64,000 bases of DNA from Meira nashicola. Lineage: Eukaryota > Basidiomycota > Exobasidiomycetes > Exobasidiales > Brachybasidiaceae. This document shows positions 51,032-61,414 of this stretch, piece by piece. A program made the position numbers and the translations under genes. Under the pieces are notes generated by a model. The model was given only the letters and a program-made list of their open reading frames with translations, was not told the origin of the DNA and made no database searches. The stretch spans positions 1,013,178 through 1,077,177 of the forward strand of contig BCJU01000001.1 of NCBI GenBank assembly GCA_001600355.1, read 5' to 3'. How positions within the stretch are numbered: the first letter of the stretch is position 1; every line of letters starts with the position of its first letter.

Positions 51032-52117
51032 ATGATACGGCTAATAAGCTTTTTATGTTCTTTTTTCGCAATCACTCTCATTATAACGGCAGACAGTATT
51101 TCAGCAAAACAAAGAGTTTTAATTTATACAAAAACAGCTGGCTTTCGACATGCATCAATTCCCGATGGAATAAAAGCGTTTGAAAAATTAGGTAAAAAGC
51201 ACGATATACATATGTATAATACGGAAGATGAAGAAAAGTTTGAAGATGAAGAATGGGTAAATGGTTGGGATGCAATGATATTTTTAAGCGTAAGCGGAAC
51301 GATGCTTAACGAAAAAGGAGCGGTAAATATGATGAAATATATAGAAAATGGAGGTGGATTTATGGGCGTTCATGAAGCATGTGATGCAATGTATAAATCA
51401 CCTTGGTACGGTAGATTAGTAGGAGCATATTTTGATTATCATCCTTATATGCAACGTTTCACTTTAGACGTTCAAACTCACGATCATCCTTCAACTTCTT
51501 TTCTTAATAAAACATGGGAAGTATATGATGAAATATATACATTCAATTCAAATCCAAGAGATTTAGGAAAGACTGTTGTCTTAACAGCAGATTCAAAATC
51601 ATTCAAAGATCCAACAGGACCAGGACTTGCAATCTTACGTAAAACAGAAGGCGTTCATCCTATTGCATGGTACGCAGAAGGTGGATTATTAGATGAACCC
51701 AAAAAGAATCCAGGTGGTGGAGTTATGGATAACAGTAAAACGCCAAAAAATCAACGTGGTTCAGGAGGTGCAGGAAGAGCATTTTATACCGGTCTTGGTC
51801 ATACTCATGCTTGTTGGAAAGAAGATAATATGATTCAACATGTTTGGGGAGGTTTAAAATGGGTTTTAGATTCTCCTGCAATAAGAAGTAATAATGCTAG
51901 TTTACCTGCTTCTGCTCCTGGTACAAAATTTGTCGTAAAAGATTCAAAAACTACTTCCAATAATAGTTCTAGTACCAGTCAAACTGTTGGCCCAACTGTT
52001 AAAGGTGTACCCCAACCTGGCCTTTCCACTTCTGCTTCCACAAAAACAATCATCATTCCTTCTACGGCTGCAATTTTATTCACAAGTTTGCTATTTATAG
52101 CTTTAAAGACGCTTTAA
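51032..52117 (+). CDS. Secreted ThuA-like (class I glutamine amidotransferase fold) protein, possibly GPI-anchored
   Basis: 361 residues from the ATG at 51032; earlier in-frame starts are non-ATG. It has a signal peptide (ISFLCSFFAITLIITADSISA), then a ThuA-type domain: VLIYTKTAGFRHASIPDGI, YIENGGGFMGVHEACDA, SYQ-like WYGRLVGAYFDYHP, and GRAFYTGLGHTHACW. The C-terminus is a Ser/Thr/Asn-rich stalk followed by a hydrophobic tail (IIIPSTAAILFTSLLFIAL), which suggests a GPI signal or a single membrane anchor. Bacterial ThuA relatives act in trehalose or other sugar catabolism. Fungal secreted versions are uncharacterised, so a carbohydrate role at the cell surface is inference. Single exon. Confidence 0.82.
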   Translation: MIRLISFLCSFFAITLIITADSISAKQRVLIYTKTAGFRHASIPDGIKAFEKLGKKHDIHMYNTEDEEKFEDEEWVNGWDAMIFLSVSGTMLNEKGAVNMMKYIENGGGFMGVHEACDAMYKSPWYGRLVGAYFDYHPYMQRFTLDVQTHDHPSTSFLNKTWEVYDEIYTFNSNPRDLGKTVVLTADSKSFKDPTGPGLAILRKTEGVHPIAWYAEGGLLDEPKKNPGGGVMDNSKTPKNQRGSGGAGRAFYTGLGHTHACWKEDNMIQHVWGGLKWVLDSPAIRSNNASLPASAPGTKFVVKDSKTTSNNSSSTSQTVGPTVKGVPQPGLSTSASTKTIIIPSTAAILFTSLLFIALKTL

Positions 52118-52456
52118 TTTCCAAAATCTACTCAAGGACTTTCTTTTTCTGTACATTAGTTTCACTCCTTTCTCTTTTCACTGAGCTGCCGATAATATTT
52201 GCGCCAGTTTCTCTCTCACTTTCATTCATCACAATCATGTGAGGGAAGCAATTGCCCTCATTCCTTTGGACCCCGGAGGTCCTCATTTACTGTACAAGTA
52301 TTCTATTTTAAAAAAGCTATTTCGGATTGTGTCCAAATGTACAAAGCAATAAACACACACACAAAATGTTCTGATGAGAATGATTGAATTTGGAAATAAA
52401 TATGAGTACATCACGAACATCTTGATAGATTCTATGAGAATAAAAAAGCATAACAA
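52118..52456. other. Convergent 3' region, ThuA-like / MCH1-like
   Basis: 339 bp with T-rich and AATAAA-like (AGAATAAAAAAG near 52438) sequence suited to 3' end formation on both strands. No gene seen. Confidence 0.4.
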
Positions 52457-54274
52457 TCAAACTCCTTGACCATGTTCATTCCGAACCGTACTTGGTTTTC
52501 GCCATCCTGCTTTCCTTCCAATAATGATTGCGCTCAAAATTGTTGCAATTACAGCTCCAATAGCTGTAAAACGAAAAACGCTTCGAAAACATTCTTCTCC
52601 ATCAGGACAAAAATGCGAAGGGCCATCTTTTGGAACGTGAGAATCATAAATTTTACCAAATAAAAGGTTAAAAATATTTCCAGCAAGAACAGGACTCAAA
52701 GAAATAATACCCCAATTTTGACTGAAATGACGTAATCCGAACCATTCAAACGTAAGAACAGGACAAAGACCGAACAATGTTCCATACATCAATCCTGTCA
52801 CGATACTCATTCCGAATAACTTTTTCAAATCACTAATAATGTTGGGCCATGCAGCTGCTCCTTGTGATAATAATGCAAGAGTGCAAACGAGTAACAATAA
52901 GAAAACACGATATCTTGCATCACCCGTTTGATTCACCACCAAATCTGACATGAGTCCCATCAAAATACGTCCTAAAGCGTTACCAATTGAGATAGCAGAT
53001 ACTTGATGGGCTTGTAATTGTTGCACATCACCTTCTCTCATTGCCGAGAGATCCATAGCAAGTACAACTTCGAGCAGTGATCCTTTTTCCCTTTTGTTAT
53101 ATTCATATAAAGTTCTTGTCATTGTACCAATATTGTTGATAACCAATAATCCTGTTCCTGAAATGATTGTCATGATGGAAAACAGAATGAGGAAATCAGG
53201 ATCTTTGAGTAACTTTCTTCCTGTCTTGTCCACCAAACCAGCTGTTGGTTCAGCCTTTCGCGATCCAGAAGCTTCTCCAGCACTTCTAGAGCCATTCGCT
53301 TCTCTTCCTCCTTGTAACAAACCTTGTTGTTCTTCAGCTCGTACGCCTCTCCTTGTCACACTATCGGCTCTATCTCCATAAGTGTATGCAGAATCTTCAC
53401 TTGCTTCTTCATCGGAAACTGTATCTTGGGCAAATGCGTATGCTCTTCCTCCAATATCACTAGACGTCCTCCTGCGCGAATAAGTTGAAGATGGACGAAC
53501 ATAAAGGCCACCATCTTCACTTCGTTCTGCATCTGTGACGACTTGACTTGGAGTCCTTCTTCTCGTACCCGCTTGGCCAGCATCAGAAGAAGGAAGTAAA
53601 GAATAGTCGAGATCCGGTGGTAAAATTTTGATAAAAGCTAAACCGATCAAAAATGAAAAGCTTGAGCCAAATGCCAAGAGTAATAAATAATCACCCGTTT
53701 TGCCAGGGAAAAGTGTATGTGATAATGTCGAATAGAAGAAAGCCGAAAGACCAAATCCAGACAATACCAAAGCTGTACATAAACCTCTCCTTTCTTCTCT
53801 CCAACTCTTTGCTTGTGCATTCATTGCAGCTGTGAAAGCTCCGCTATTACCTAAACCAGAAAATAAAGAAAACATACCAAGAGCAGAAAGTGAAGTAGAA
53901 GACCAGAATGTTCCTTGATATGAAACAGATAAACCTCCATAGCCGATTAGTACAAGAAATGCTCCTAAAGCAAGAGCAATCTTTGGACCTTTTCTATCTA
54001 CAAGTCTACCCCAAAAAGGACCTGAAAGATAAACGCCCATATTACCCATCACACCAACGATATTGATTTGCGTAGAAGTTAGATGTAATCTTTCTTGTAA
54101 TTGAGGTGAATAAGAAGAGAAACCATAATTGGATCCTGCACTTAGAGCGACCAAAAATGAACAAAATAAAGAGATCGAGCGTATAGTGGAAATGGACTTA
54201 GATTGTGTCAAAGTTGATATAGGTCCTGCTTGTCTGCCCGCATCGTTGTGATCATTTTGAACACTTCGCGTCAT
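52457..54274 (-). CDS. Major facilitator transporter, MCH1-like (nodulin-like)
   Basis: A 605-residue membrane protein with about twelve hydrophobic helices. Helix 1 (SLFCSFLVALSAGSNYGFSSYSPQL) and the loop after helix 2 (WGRLVDRKGPKIAL) are typical of the nodulin-like/MCH1 branch of MFS. A charged Ser/Arg/Glu-rich central loop of about 130 residues (about 225-355) contains several SR/DE-rich phospho-site candidates. The C-terminal half is well kept (GRILMGLMSDLV, LFGLCPVLTFEWFGLRHFSQNWG). Family knowledge: yeast Mch1 is a vacuolar monocarboxylate-permease homologue that does not transport the usual monocarboxylates, so the substrate is open. Single exon. Confidence 0.85.
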   Translation of the reverse strand: MTRSVQNDHNDAGRQAGPISTLTQSKSISTIRSISLFCSFLVALSAGSNYGFSSYSPQLQERLHLTSTQINIVGVMGNMGVYLSGPFWGRLVDRKGPKIALALGAFLVLIGYGGLSVSYQGTFWSSTSLSALGMFSLFSGLGNSGAFTAAMNAQAKSWREERRGLCTALVLSGFGLSAFFYSTLSHTLFPGKTGDYLLLLAFGSSFSFLIGLAFIKILPPDLDYSLLPSSDAGQAGTRRRTPSQVVTDAERSEDGGLYVRPSSTYSRRRTSSDIGGRAYAFAQDTVSDEEASEDSAYTYGDRADSVTRRGVRAEEQQGLLQGGREANGSRSAGEASGSRKAEPTAGLVDKTGRKLLKDPDFLILFSIMTIISGTGLLVINNIGTMTRTLYEYNKREKGSLLEVVLAMDLSAMREGDVQQLQAHQVSAISIGNALGRILMGLMSDLVVNQTGDARYRVFLLLLVCTLALLSQGAAAWPNIISDLKKLFGMSIVTGLMYGTLFGLCPVLTFEWFGLRHFSQNWGIISLSPVLAGNIFNLLFGKIYDSHVPKDGPSHFCPDGEECFRSVFRFTAIGAVIATILSAIIIGRKAGWRKPSTVRNEHGQGV

Positions 54275-54788
54275 CTTTTGTATGGTGAGTGTGTGTTTTT
54301 TTTTGTTCTAAGCAGACATATGAGGGATAGTTGATAAATTCTTGCCTTTTTCAAAGATTGAACTTTTGAGTTTGATTGAAAGCGAAAGAGGGTGAAGGAC
54401 AGACAGGTTGAAATTCAGGAGGCAGAAAGAGGAGAACGTGTTGTTTTAAATAGTGAATTGACTATTGGCTTGCACGTACTTATGTACATACATATCCTAG
54501 CGCCGGTCTTACGCCGAATCAAATGCAGCCGAATTTATACGTGTGTGTGCACCCGTTTGCCGCGCTTTTATTCAATTTGCAAGCGGAAGCCGCTTTTCCC
54601 ATGGCTCTACCTATTTTAGGATACATATGGTCAGGAACACACAATCACACAAATTGTCTGACATGAATTTTTATTCGACAAGAAAAATGTAGAGCTGTGA
54701 GAAAGAAAACAAAAGCAAGAGGAAAATGAAAAAAGACAGAGAAGGCAAAGAAGAATTTTGAGCAAAAAGTGTATTAAACAAGACATCC
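54275..54788. other. Intergenic Not4 / MCH1-like
   Basis: 514 bp: MCH1-like promoter plus 3' region of the Not4 gene. Contains GTGTGTGTTTTTTTTT near 54290. No gene seen. Confidence 0.4.
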
Positions 54789-57689
54789 CTAGGCAAAAGC
54801 ACGGTGACCGCCAAAAGGCTGATTTTGCTGCTGTTGTTGCTGCGATTGTTGTTGGTTTTGCTGTTGATAGTTAGAAGCAGGACCAAAAGAACCGCTGTTA
54901 AACATTTGGCCATCGAACGGATTAAATGCACCGAAAGCTGATGAATTAGCATTGGCCGATTGTTGTTGGGCTTGTTGTTGTTGCTGTTGTTGTTGAAGCT
55001 GCTGTTGCTGCTGTTGACGTGTGAATGACATAATCGCTGGATCATTATACGGCATTCCATCAGCAGGTTTGCGGTTCATCAACTGGGCCAACAAAATCGA
55101 ATCAGCTCCGGGCGTACCTGGATTAACTCTGTTCATACCGGCTTGATTGCCAAAGTAACTACGATCGGATGTAGTGTAATTATTTCCTCCATTCGGATTT
55201 TGCATCGATAAGATAGAAGAAAGTGGGTTAACATTGCGTTGTTGCATTTGTTGTCCACCGGAAAGACCTTGTGACCAATCTCCTCCTGCATTACCGCTAA
55301 ATCCACTCATAGCAGAAAGGATGTTCGATTGTGTGACGTTGTTCAAGTTTTGATTCTGAGCATGCAAATAGCTGTCCAAACCTGTACTATTAACATTGTT
55401 CATGCTACTACTGGTTTCGTTATTTCCTAACAAAGAACCTCCTTTGACAAATCCAATCAAATCATCAGATGTCTTGAACGAACCTTTACGCTTTGCAAAT
55501 CCAAATCTGGATGCATTATTCTCTTCATCTTCCAATTCTTCCGCTGTTGGCTGTCTCTCTTCACTTAACGTTCTTCGCATTTCATCAATCGCTGCAAACG
55601 GTGAAGAATCTTCTCGCAATCCCAATTTTCCATTTGATAATTTCTCATCGATACTCGAAGCAAAAGGATCAAATGTGCCCGAATATGCCTTAGATGCAGA
55701 TCTTGTGCCATTCTCCCCACCTAAACCTGGAGGTGGACCAGTTGACGAGGCTATTGATGCAAAAGCAGAGGCTGTAGAGAAAGGCGTAAACATATCAATC
55801 GCATTGCCGCCAATTTTTGATTCACTACCAGCTGTATTACGCAAATGAGAAGGTAAAGAACTTTCTTCCAGTGTGAAACAAAAGTCATCACCATCTCTAA
55901 ATGTGCTCAAAGTGGCATCAAAAGCAGCAAACAGATTCTTGACAGGTTGCGATGCCTCTGCATCTCTGCGTGCTCGCATATCATCCAAAATTGCTTGTGC
56001 ATTGGAAGATAATTGATAATTGCTCGTCTTTGGTTCAGAATGTGTCGATGCTGTATCTGCAGAAGGCGTAGCCGAACGAGAAGTTGTCAAACCAGGTGGT
56101 GCACCGTGTCTCGATAGACCGGGAGGAGCACCAGCTGCTGCTCTAGTACTTTCTTCGTTGCCCAACTCTTTCGTGCTGTTGGTACGTGAAAGAGTACCTG
56201 CGCTTGGCTTTGTTGGCGTTACCATTGCTTGCGGTGCTTTGCTAAGCCCAGGAGGTGCAGTAGGAACGGGAGATGCCGTAGCACTTCTGGGAGGAGCAGG
56301 TGATTCAGCACGTACACGATTCCTGTTGATCGAAGACGCCTCAATAGTAGCTTTTGCCAATGAAGGTGATCCTTGTGCTCCAGGTACACGATTAAGACTG
56401 CCTTTTCTGCTATTCGGTGTACTGACCAAAGCAGAAAGAGGTGGTAACTCAGCATCTCTGATTGCGTTTCCATTTGTCGATTGTATTCCTGAGGTTGGTG
56501 TACTTTGAATTGGCTTGCCTGAGGCCCACGAAGCAGTCTTTGGCAAAGCCGAACCTTCTGCACCATCTGAAGCGCTCGTGATTGTCGAAGCAATACCAGG
56601 TGTCCCTACCGTTGTCCCTCCACCAGTAGAACCTACCGCATTCGAAGCAACGTCTTGTGTCGTACGTGAAGCTGCATGGAATGAAGAAGGTGTAGGCGTT
56701 GGTCTAATCCTGTTCTCTGCATCTTTGGCTGCATGTCGAAGTGTCGTCAGATCTTCTTTTGTAAAGCTATCAGCTTCTTCTCCCGGCTCATGAAGGTATG
56801 TGCAAATCGGGTTGGTACAGGGCAAATTGCGTAGATACGTAGTACAATACTTTGTCGTCCCATAACTTGCTCGAACCGTTCTTCCGTCATCTCCTTTGCT
56901 ACCATCAATAGCAATAATTGCACGTGCAGCATCCTCTTTTCGCACATACGTCACATAAATTCCGATAGAAGATTCGTGCGTGCCCATGATCAACTTTGAT
57001 GCTGTCGTGCGCTTGGAAATGAGAATCTTTGAAATTCGACCATACTGTCCGAAATATTCATTTGACCGTAGAGTAGGTATAAGCTCTTCTCTTGCCAGTT
57101 TGGGATCCATTCCTACCACGTACACCAAATTCTTCTGAACTACGCGCATATTTGCTAAATGTTTTCGATTCATCTGTTCCAATTCGCGCTTTTCTCTTTC
57201 TTTCTGTTTCTTAGCAAGCGAAAGTTTCTTTATTTCATCTTGACTCATCGCTTTAAATTCGACCATCGTATCAGAATACTTTCTACGACAAGCAGGACAC
57301 CTTCCGTTCAAATTTGATTTGATATGATGCCAACAAAATCGACAAATTTGATATCCACATGGGCATGGCTTAAAATTTGCATCAGATATATCAATCTCTT
57401 CCAAACATAGTGGACACTCCATATCCTCATCTTCGTCACTCCAATAAGCATCTTGCAGCCTATACGATTGTGCTTGATTGGCGTCCAGCTTTGATGGAGC
57501 AGGTGGAAGTCCAGACGCTGCTCCAGCGTGAGATCCTCCTCCATTTGACCCTATGCCAGTAAGACCAACAGATGTGAATCCTATCCCAGGCACTGTATTT
57601 CCCGCTCCCATTCCATTCATTCCTCCTTGCCCCGCAGAATGATGACCATGATGGTTGTGATGGGAATGGTGATGCCTTGAAGGTGCCAT
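54789..57689 (-). CDS. NOT4: Not4/CNOT4 E3 ubiquitin ligase
   Basis: A 966-residue protein. After a His/Gly-rich start come the C4C4 RING (about 92-135: ECPLCLEEIDISDANFKPCPCG, then CRFCWHHI and CPACRRKY), a Lys/Glu coiled-coil linker, an RRM (about 187-275, VYVVGM...YGRISKILI), and a Cys-rich C3H-like element (KYCTTYLRNLPCTNPIC). This is the exact CNOT4 order. A long Ser/Pro/Ala-rich tail ends in polyglutamine runs (near window 54830-55020). Family knowledge: with the Ccr4-Not complex it ubiquitinates ribosome- and nascent-chain-linked targets and affects mRNA decay. The fungal protein is longer than yeast Not4 (587 residues) mainly in the disordered tail. Single exon. Confidence 0.95.
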   Translation of the reverse strand: MAPSRHHHSHHNHHGHHSAGQGGMNGMGAGNTVPGIGFTSVGLTGIGSNGGGSHAGAASGLPPAPSKLDANQAQSYRLQDAYWSDEDEDMECPLCLEEIDISDANFKPCPCGYQICRFCWHHIKSNLNGRCPACRRKYSDTMVEFKAMSQDEIKKLSLAKKQKEREKRELEQMNRKHLANMRVVQKNLVYVVGMDPKLAREELIPTLRSNEYFGQYGRISKILISKRTTASKLIMGTHESSIGIYVTYVRKEDAARAIIAIDGSKGDDGRTVRASYGTTKYCTTYLRNLPCTNPICTYLHEPGEEADSFTKEDLTTLRHAAKDAENRIRPTPTPSSFHAASRTTQDVASNAVGSTGGGTTVGTPGIASTITSASDGAEGSALPKTASWASGKPIQSTPTSGIQSTNGNAIRDAELPPLSALVSTPNSRKGSLNRVPGAQGSPSLAKATIEASSINRNRVRAESPAPPRSATASPVPTAPPGLSKAPQAMVTPTKPSAGTLSRTNSTKELGNEESTRAAAGAPPGLSRHGAPPGLTTSRSATPSADTASTHSEPKTSNYQLSSNAQAILDDMRARRDAEASQPVKNLFAAFDATLSTFRDGDDFCFTLEESSLPSHLRNTAGSESKIGGNAIDMFTPFSTASAFASIASSTGPPPGLGGENGTRSASKAYSGTFDPFASSIDEKLSNGKLGLREDSSPFAAIDEMRRTLSEERQPTAEELEDEENNASRFGFAKRKGSFKTSDDLIGFVKGGSLLGNNETSSSMNNVNSTGLDSYLHAQNQNLNNVTQSNILSAMSGFSGNAGGDWSQGLSGGQQMQQRNVNPLSSILSMQNPNGGNNYTTSDRSYFGNQAGMNRVNPGTPGADSILLAQLMNRKPADGMPYNDPAIMSFTRQQQQQQLQQQQQQQQAQQQSANANSSAFGAFNPFDGQMFNSGSFGPASNYQQQNQQQSQQQQQQNQPFGGHRAFA

Positions 57690-59282
57690 GATTTATTTCG
57701 TTATGAAACTCCACAGTTTTGTTAACAGCGCCACTGAGTGATATTAAGCAATAGTTCTGTTCAATTCTCACGTCAATCAATGACTTTGAGACTGATATTC
57801 TGTAGCGAACAAAGAGATGAGCTACAATTACTCAATTCTGTAGTAAGACGAAGAGAAAAGATTTAAGTTTTTCAGGAGAATCTCGTGCTTTTTGAACCCG
57901 TTCTTTTTTGGGAGATGGCGTAAGTGATGATGATCAACCGGCGCAATCCGGTACAAATTGAACGCCTAGGCTGAACGCTTAAAAAGTGGTGTGAGTTGCG
58001 TCTTTGTAATGAGGGCTGTGGTTGTTGACGTAGATGATGAAAAAAGAAGAGAGTGGATGAAAAAGGTCCGTGTTAAGTGAATCTTTTACAGTAGATTAAA
58101 TTTTTGATTGATGCCACTCTAGTTCACCTCTCTTCCTGGCTGTAAGCGGATTTTTTTTTAAGGTAGTCCTAGGCGGGCGCCTTAGGGCCGATCCGCGTGA
58201 TGTTCAACGAGGCTCAGCGTTCACGCGTTTCTGCGTAAGGCTATTTGTCATTAGCATTATACCTTCATCACTCGTAGTCTATCATGCAATCATCATCCTC
58301 GAATAATTGAACCTTACACAGATTAATTGGAAGGATGACAGTACTTCATTGAGATTCAGTTCCTGAATTCGAATACCAATCGATACATCCCTTTACCGAC
58401 TTGACGTGCTGGCGTCACGTTTATAATTACGTTTTGTCTCCTAATTGTCTCGTTTAAAGGATTGACGGATGAATGCGTCCAGGGTTTGTTGAATTGACAT
58501 TGATTACGAGACTTGTGTGAATTTGTAAGGCTGCAATACTTGCAGCTCTGGGCATCCTTTTGCTGTGATGGTCACTGGCAGAAAAGTTTTGAATAAGTAC
58601 TTTACCGCTTTACAGAAGCAGAGTTTGCGTGTCTCAAGTAGATCACTGTCGTCCGACAGACTTGCTGTAGCATATTTCTCTAGCATTTCCAAACTTTTTA
58701 GATTCGACGGATACGATGTATACATGGTTCATGTATTCATAGTGACATCCAAAGAAGACTTTAGATATTATCAATACTACATCATAATTTGGACGAGCCT
58801 TTCTTTTTTTTCTTTTCAGATAAAAAGACTCATACAGTAAATGAGAAATTTGAGGCCTTTTCAAAATTCTCTTTCATTGATCATAACAATTGAGGCTGTC
58901 ATAATCTCATCTGCTCTCCTCTCAATTCACGCCTGATGTACAAGACACCAGGCCGCCTTCGGACTTGATTGCTTAAACCGATGTCAACACGTATGTAAAG
59001 ACTAACATACTTTTTACGCGTCAAATAGGAGCGAAAGTCAGTGTCGATCTTTGCAGCACGTCAGATTTTTACATTTTCCATACAGGCAAAGTGCACACAC
59101 ACACACGCAGACAAATGTGAAAAGTTGGTGTTGGGGAAAATGAATGGCAAAGCATAATAGCGCACATTTTTGGCAATTCAAATAAATCTTTAACCCGATC
59201 ACCATCAAATTCAAGTTATGGGGAATATAGTAGCCTTGAATATATCATTTCAGGGTCTATATAGACATTAAGGAGGTCCATC
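57690..59282. other. Divergent intergenic region, Not4 / RhoGAP
   Basis: About 1.6 kb without a convincing gene. It has the interrupted palindrome CCTAGGCG/CGCCTTAGG at 58168-58186 and a CA run of about eight units at 59093-59106. One minus-strand frame of 73 codons (58504-58725) looks protein-like but I could not support it. Confidence 0.5.
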
Positions 59283-61106
59283 ATGTCTTTCTTTGCTCCT
59301 TGGAAGGCAATAGGTGATACCCCTACAAGTCCTTCCTCCTCTTCTAATCAACAAACATCTTCTGGTCCAATCACTGCACCCGGAGGTTGGTCAACATTAT
59401 TAACTTGGCGTCCTCAAAGACAAGCCCAGGCAGCTTTGTCAGCTTCTTCTTCGAATGAAACTTTTATTGATGCAGACACTAGTACAATCGGTCCAAGTCA
59501 AATGAATGCATTAAACGACAGATATTATACGACCAGATCACCAAGTTCAAAAATAGCAAAGTCAAAATACACCTACGATACAGGAGATGATGATGGAGAT
59601 TACGAGAACGAATCTGAGATTGTGGCATACACTGCTCGGACACGCCAAAAGGGAGGAGGAGGAGGAGGCGTCACAAGACTGCGAGCTCCTATCCCCTTTG
59701 AACTTGATCGAAATGTTGTATCACGTTCAAAAGCTCGAAGTGGTACTATTAGCTCAACATCTTCAAGTTTAGCCAGCAGAGATTTTTCAATGACATCTTG
59801 GTCGCCGTTTGTACCATCAGAAGAGAAGCTTGACACGATTGAAACCAACGCCAAGCCAATCAATTCAATTCATACGCCATATTCAAAAGGTATGGATAGC
59901 GCCGACGTAAGCGCTGAATTAACTACAAAACCAATTTCAAACGATGATGATGAAGATGATTTGGAAATAATGTCAAATTTTGAAGGCGCAATAGGCGACA
60001 TTAGCCTCGAAGCAGGCGCATTGGATTCTGCTTTTCAAACTCTTACACGTATTCAGGCAAAAGATGTAGCGGCCACCGTTAATGGATCGAACCGAATCTC
60101 TTCTTCATCTTCGATCAATCCAGCATTTTCAAATTATAGGGCGAATAATCCACCAATATCACCACCAAGAAGACAAAGTACAAACGATCATCAATCAAGA
60201 AAGATGTCGATCGGAGGTTGGTATACACCAAATGAATCGCCCACGCAAACGAACGATACCTGGATGCAATGGGGTACAAATAAGATCAGGGCAACAATGC
60301 CTCGTGGAATCGCATCTGCTCTATTTTCAGTGATGGGTGAATCTGACGCAAGAGATGAGCAAGGAATATTGCAAAAGTCCACTACGATCGACGAGGATCA
60401 AAATGGGGCAGAATTTAGTGATGATGATGGTGAGAGTGAAGAAAATGGAAAGATACTCGTTCAAGATTGTGTCGATGTAATTTGTGAAGAGGAAAATGGT
60501 TTATTGTCATTAGAAGGTATCTTTCGCATTTCTCCTTCGAAAGCATTGTTGAGATCTACAAAGGCATCCTATCTGAAAGGTCAAAGACCTGAACTTGGAC
60601 AAATATGCAAATGCGATCCACATCTGCCTGCTGCACTACTAAAAGATTATTTGCGATCTCTTCGACCGCCAATCTTTCCTGAATCAATGTATGATTCTAT
60701 TGGCTCATGTCCTTCCGATTTGGATTTACGCATCAAATATATTCGTGATGAATTATTGCCAAATTTACAATCAAATCGACAATCTCTTCTGCAGCAAACC
60801 TTCAAATGTGCGCATATGGTCGCTCAGCATAGCGCAGAAAATAGAATGGATTCTTCTAATCTCACTGTTGTTCTCACGCCTAATTTGATACACGGTGAAA
60901 ATATTTTGCAAGATATAGCTTTATGCTCTGTTGGCAAAACGGATCAAAGCGAGAATGGCGATTCGGAGAAGAAAGGTAACGGAACTTTGGGTGGGATTGT
61001 GAAAGTTTGTATTGAAAATTACGATGAAATTTTTAACAAGGAGGAAGAAAGGGTTGAAGAGGGACAAGAGTATGATCAAGAGCAAAAAGGGAAAGTTGCT
61101 GAATGA
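59283..61106 (+). CDS. RhoGAP-domain protein
   Basis: A 607-residue protein. The first 370 residues are Ser/Thr-rich and likely disordered, with poly-Gly (KGGGGGGVTRLR). The C-terminal half is a RhoGAP domain, about residues 393-575: VDVICEEENGLLSLEGIFRIS with the arginine finger at Arg415, LPAALLKDYLRSLRPPIFP, and SSNLTVVLTPNLI. The catalytic Arg and the Lys/Asn stabilising residues are present, so GTPase-activating function on a Rho-family protein (Rho, Rac or Cdc42) is expected at the cell cortex. It has no recognisable lipid or SH3 domain. The extreme C-terminus is Glu/Gln-rich. Single exon; the leader immediately before the ATG contains AGGAGG, fortuitous here. Confidence 0.88.
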   Translation: MSFFAPWKAIGDTPTSPSSSSNQQTSSGPITAPGGWSTLLTWRPQRQAQAALSASSSNETFIDADTSTIGPSQMNALNDRYYTTRSPSSKIAKSKYTYDTGDDDGDYENESEIVAYTARTRQKGGGGGGVTRLRAPIPFELDRNVVSRSKARSGTISSTSSSLASRDFSMTSWSPFVPSEEKLDTIETNAKPINSIHTPYSKGMDSADVSAELTTKPISNDDDEDDLEIMSNFEGAIGDISLEAGALDSAFQTLTRIQAKDVAATVNGSNRISSSSSINPAFSNYRANNPPISPPRRQSTNDHQSRKMSIGGWYTPNESPTQTNDTWMQWGTNKIRATMPRGIASALFSVMGESDARDEQGILQKSTTIDEDQNGAEFSDDDGESEENGKILVQDCVDVICEEENGLLSLEGIFRISPSKALLRSTKASYLKGQRPELGQICKCDPHLPAALLKDYLRSLRPPIFPESMYDSIGSCPSDLDLRIKYIRDELLPNLQSNRQSLLQQTFKCAHMVAQHSAENRMDSSNLTVVLTPNLIHGENILQDIALCSVGKTDQSENGDSEKKGNGTLGGIVKVCIENYDEIFNKEEERVEEGQEYDQEQKGKVAE

Positions 61107-61414
61107 TAAAAAACCGTTCTACGAGGTGAATTAATAAACTGTCTACGCTTATACTGTACATTATGTGTCAATTTGCTGTGCTAATATAATTTTGTTCTCA
61201 TATGATCTCCATTCAACAATTCCAAGGAATAGGATAAATTGGGTCTGATCTCTCGACAGGTATATCGGCAAAGGGGGGAAATGAAAATAAAAGATGTAGC
61301 AAATAACGATCGGGTATATCGAATGAAAGGTGATGTATTATGAAATAGTTAATAGAAAGAGGGTCGTTGATAAAAATGTGTGGAGATGAATGGGAGATTG
61401 ACATAAAACATCCT
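61107..61414. other. Convergent 3' region, RhoGAP / coiled-coil gene
   Basis: 308 bp between convergent stops. AT-rich with possible polyadenylation sequence (AATTAATAAACTG near 61128). No gene seen. Confidence 0.4.

Noticed and set aside
58504..58725. Minus-strand frame of 73 codons with fairly protein-like composition
   Set aside because: No family resemblance, no supporting upstream exon with good splice sites found by eye, and an overlapping frame on the other strand. It could be a remnant, but I cannot support it.
59271..59282. AGGAGG before the RhoGAP start as a ribosome-binding site
   Set aside because: The genome is eukaryotic; Shine-Dalgarno sites are not used for nuclear genes.
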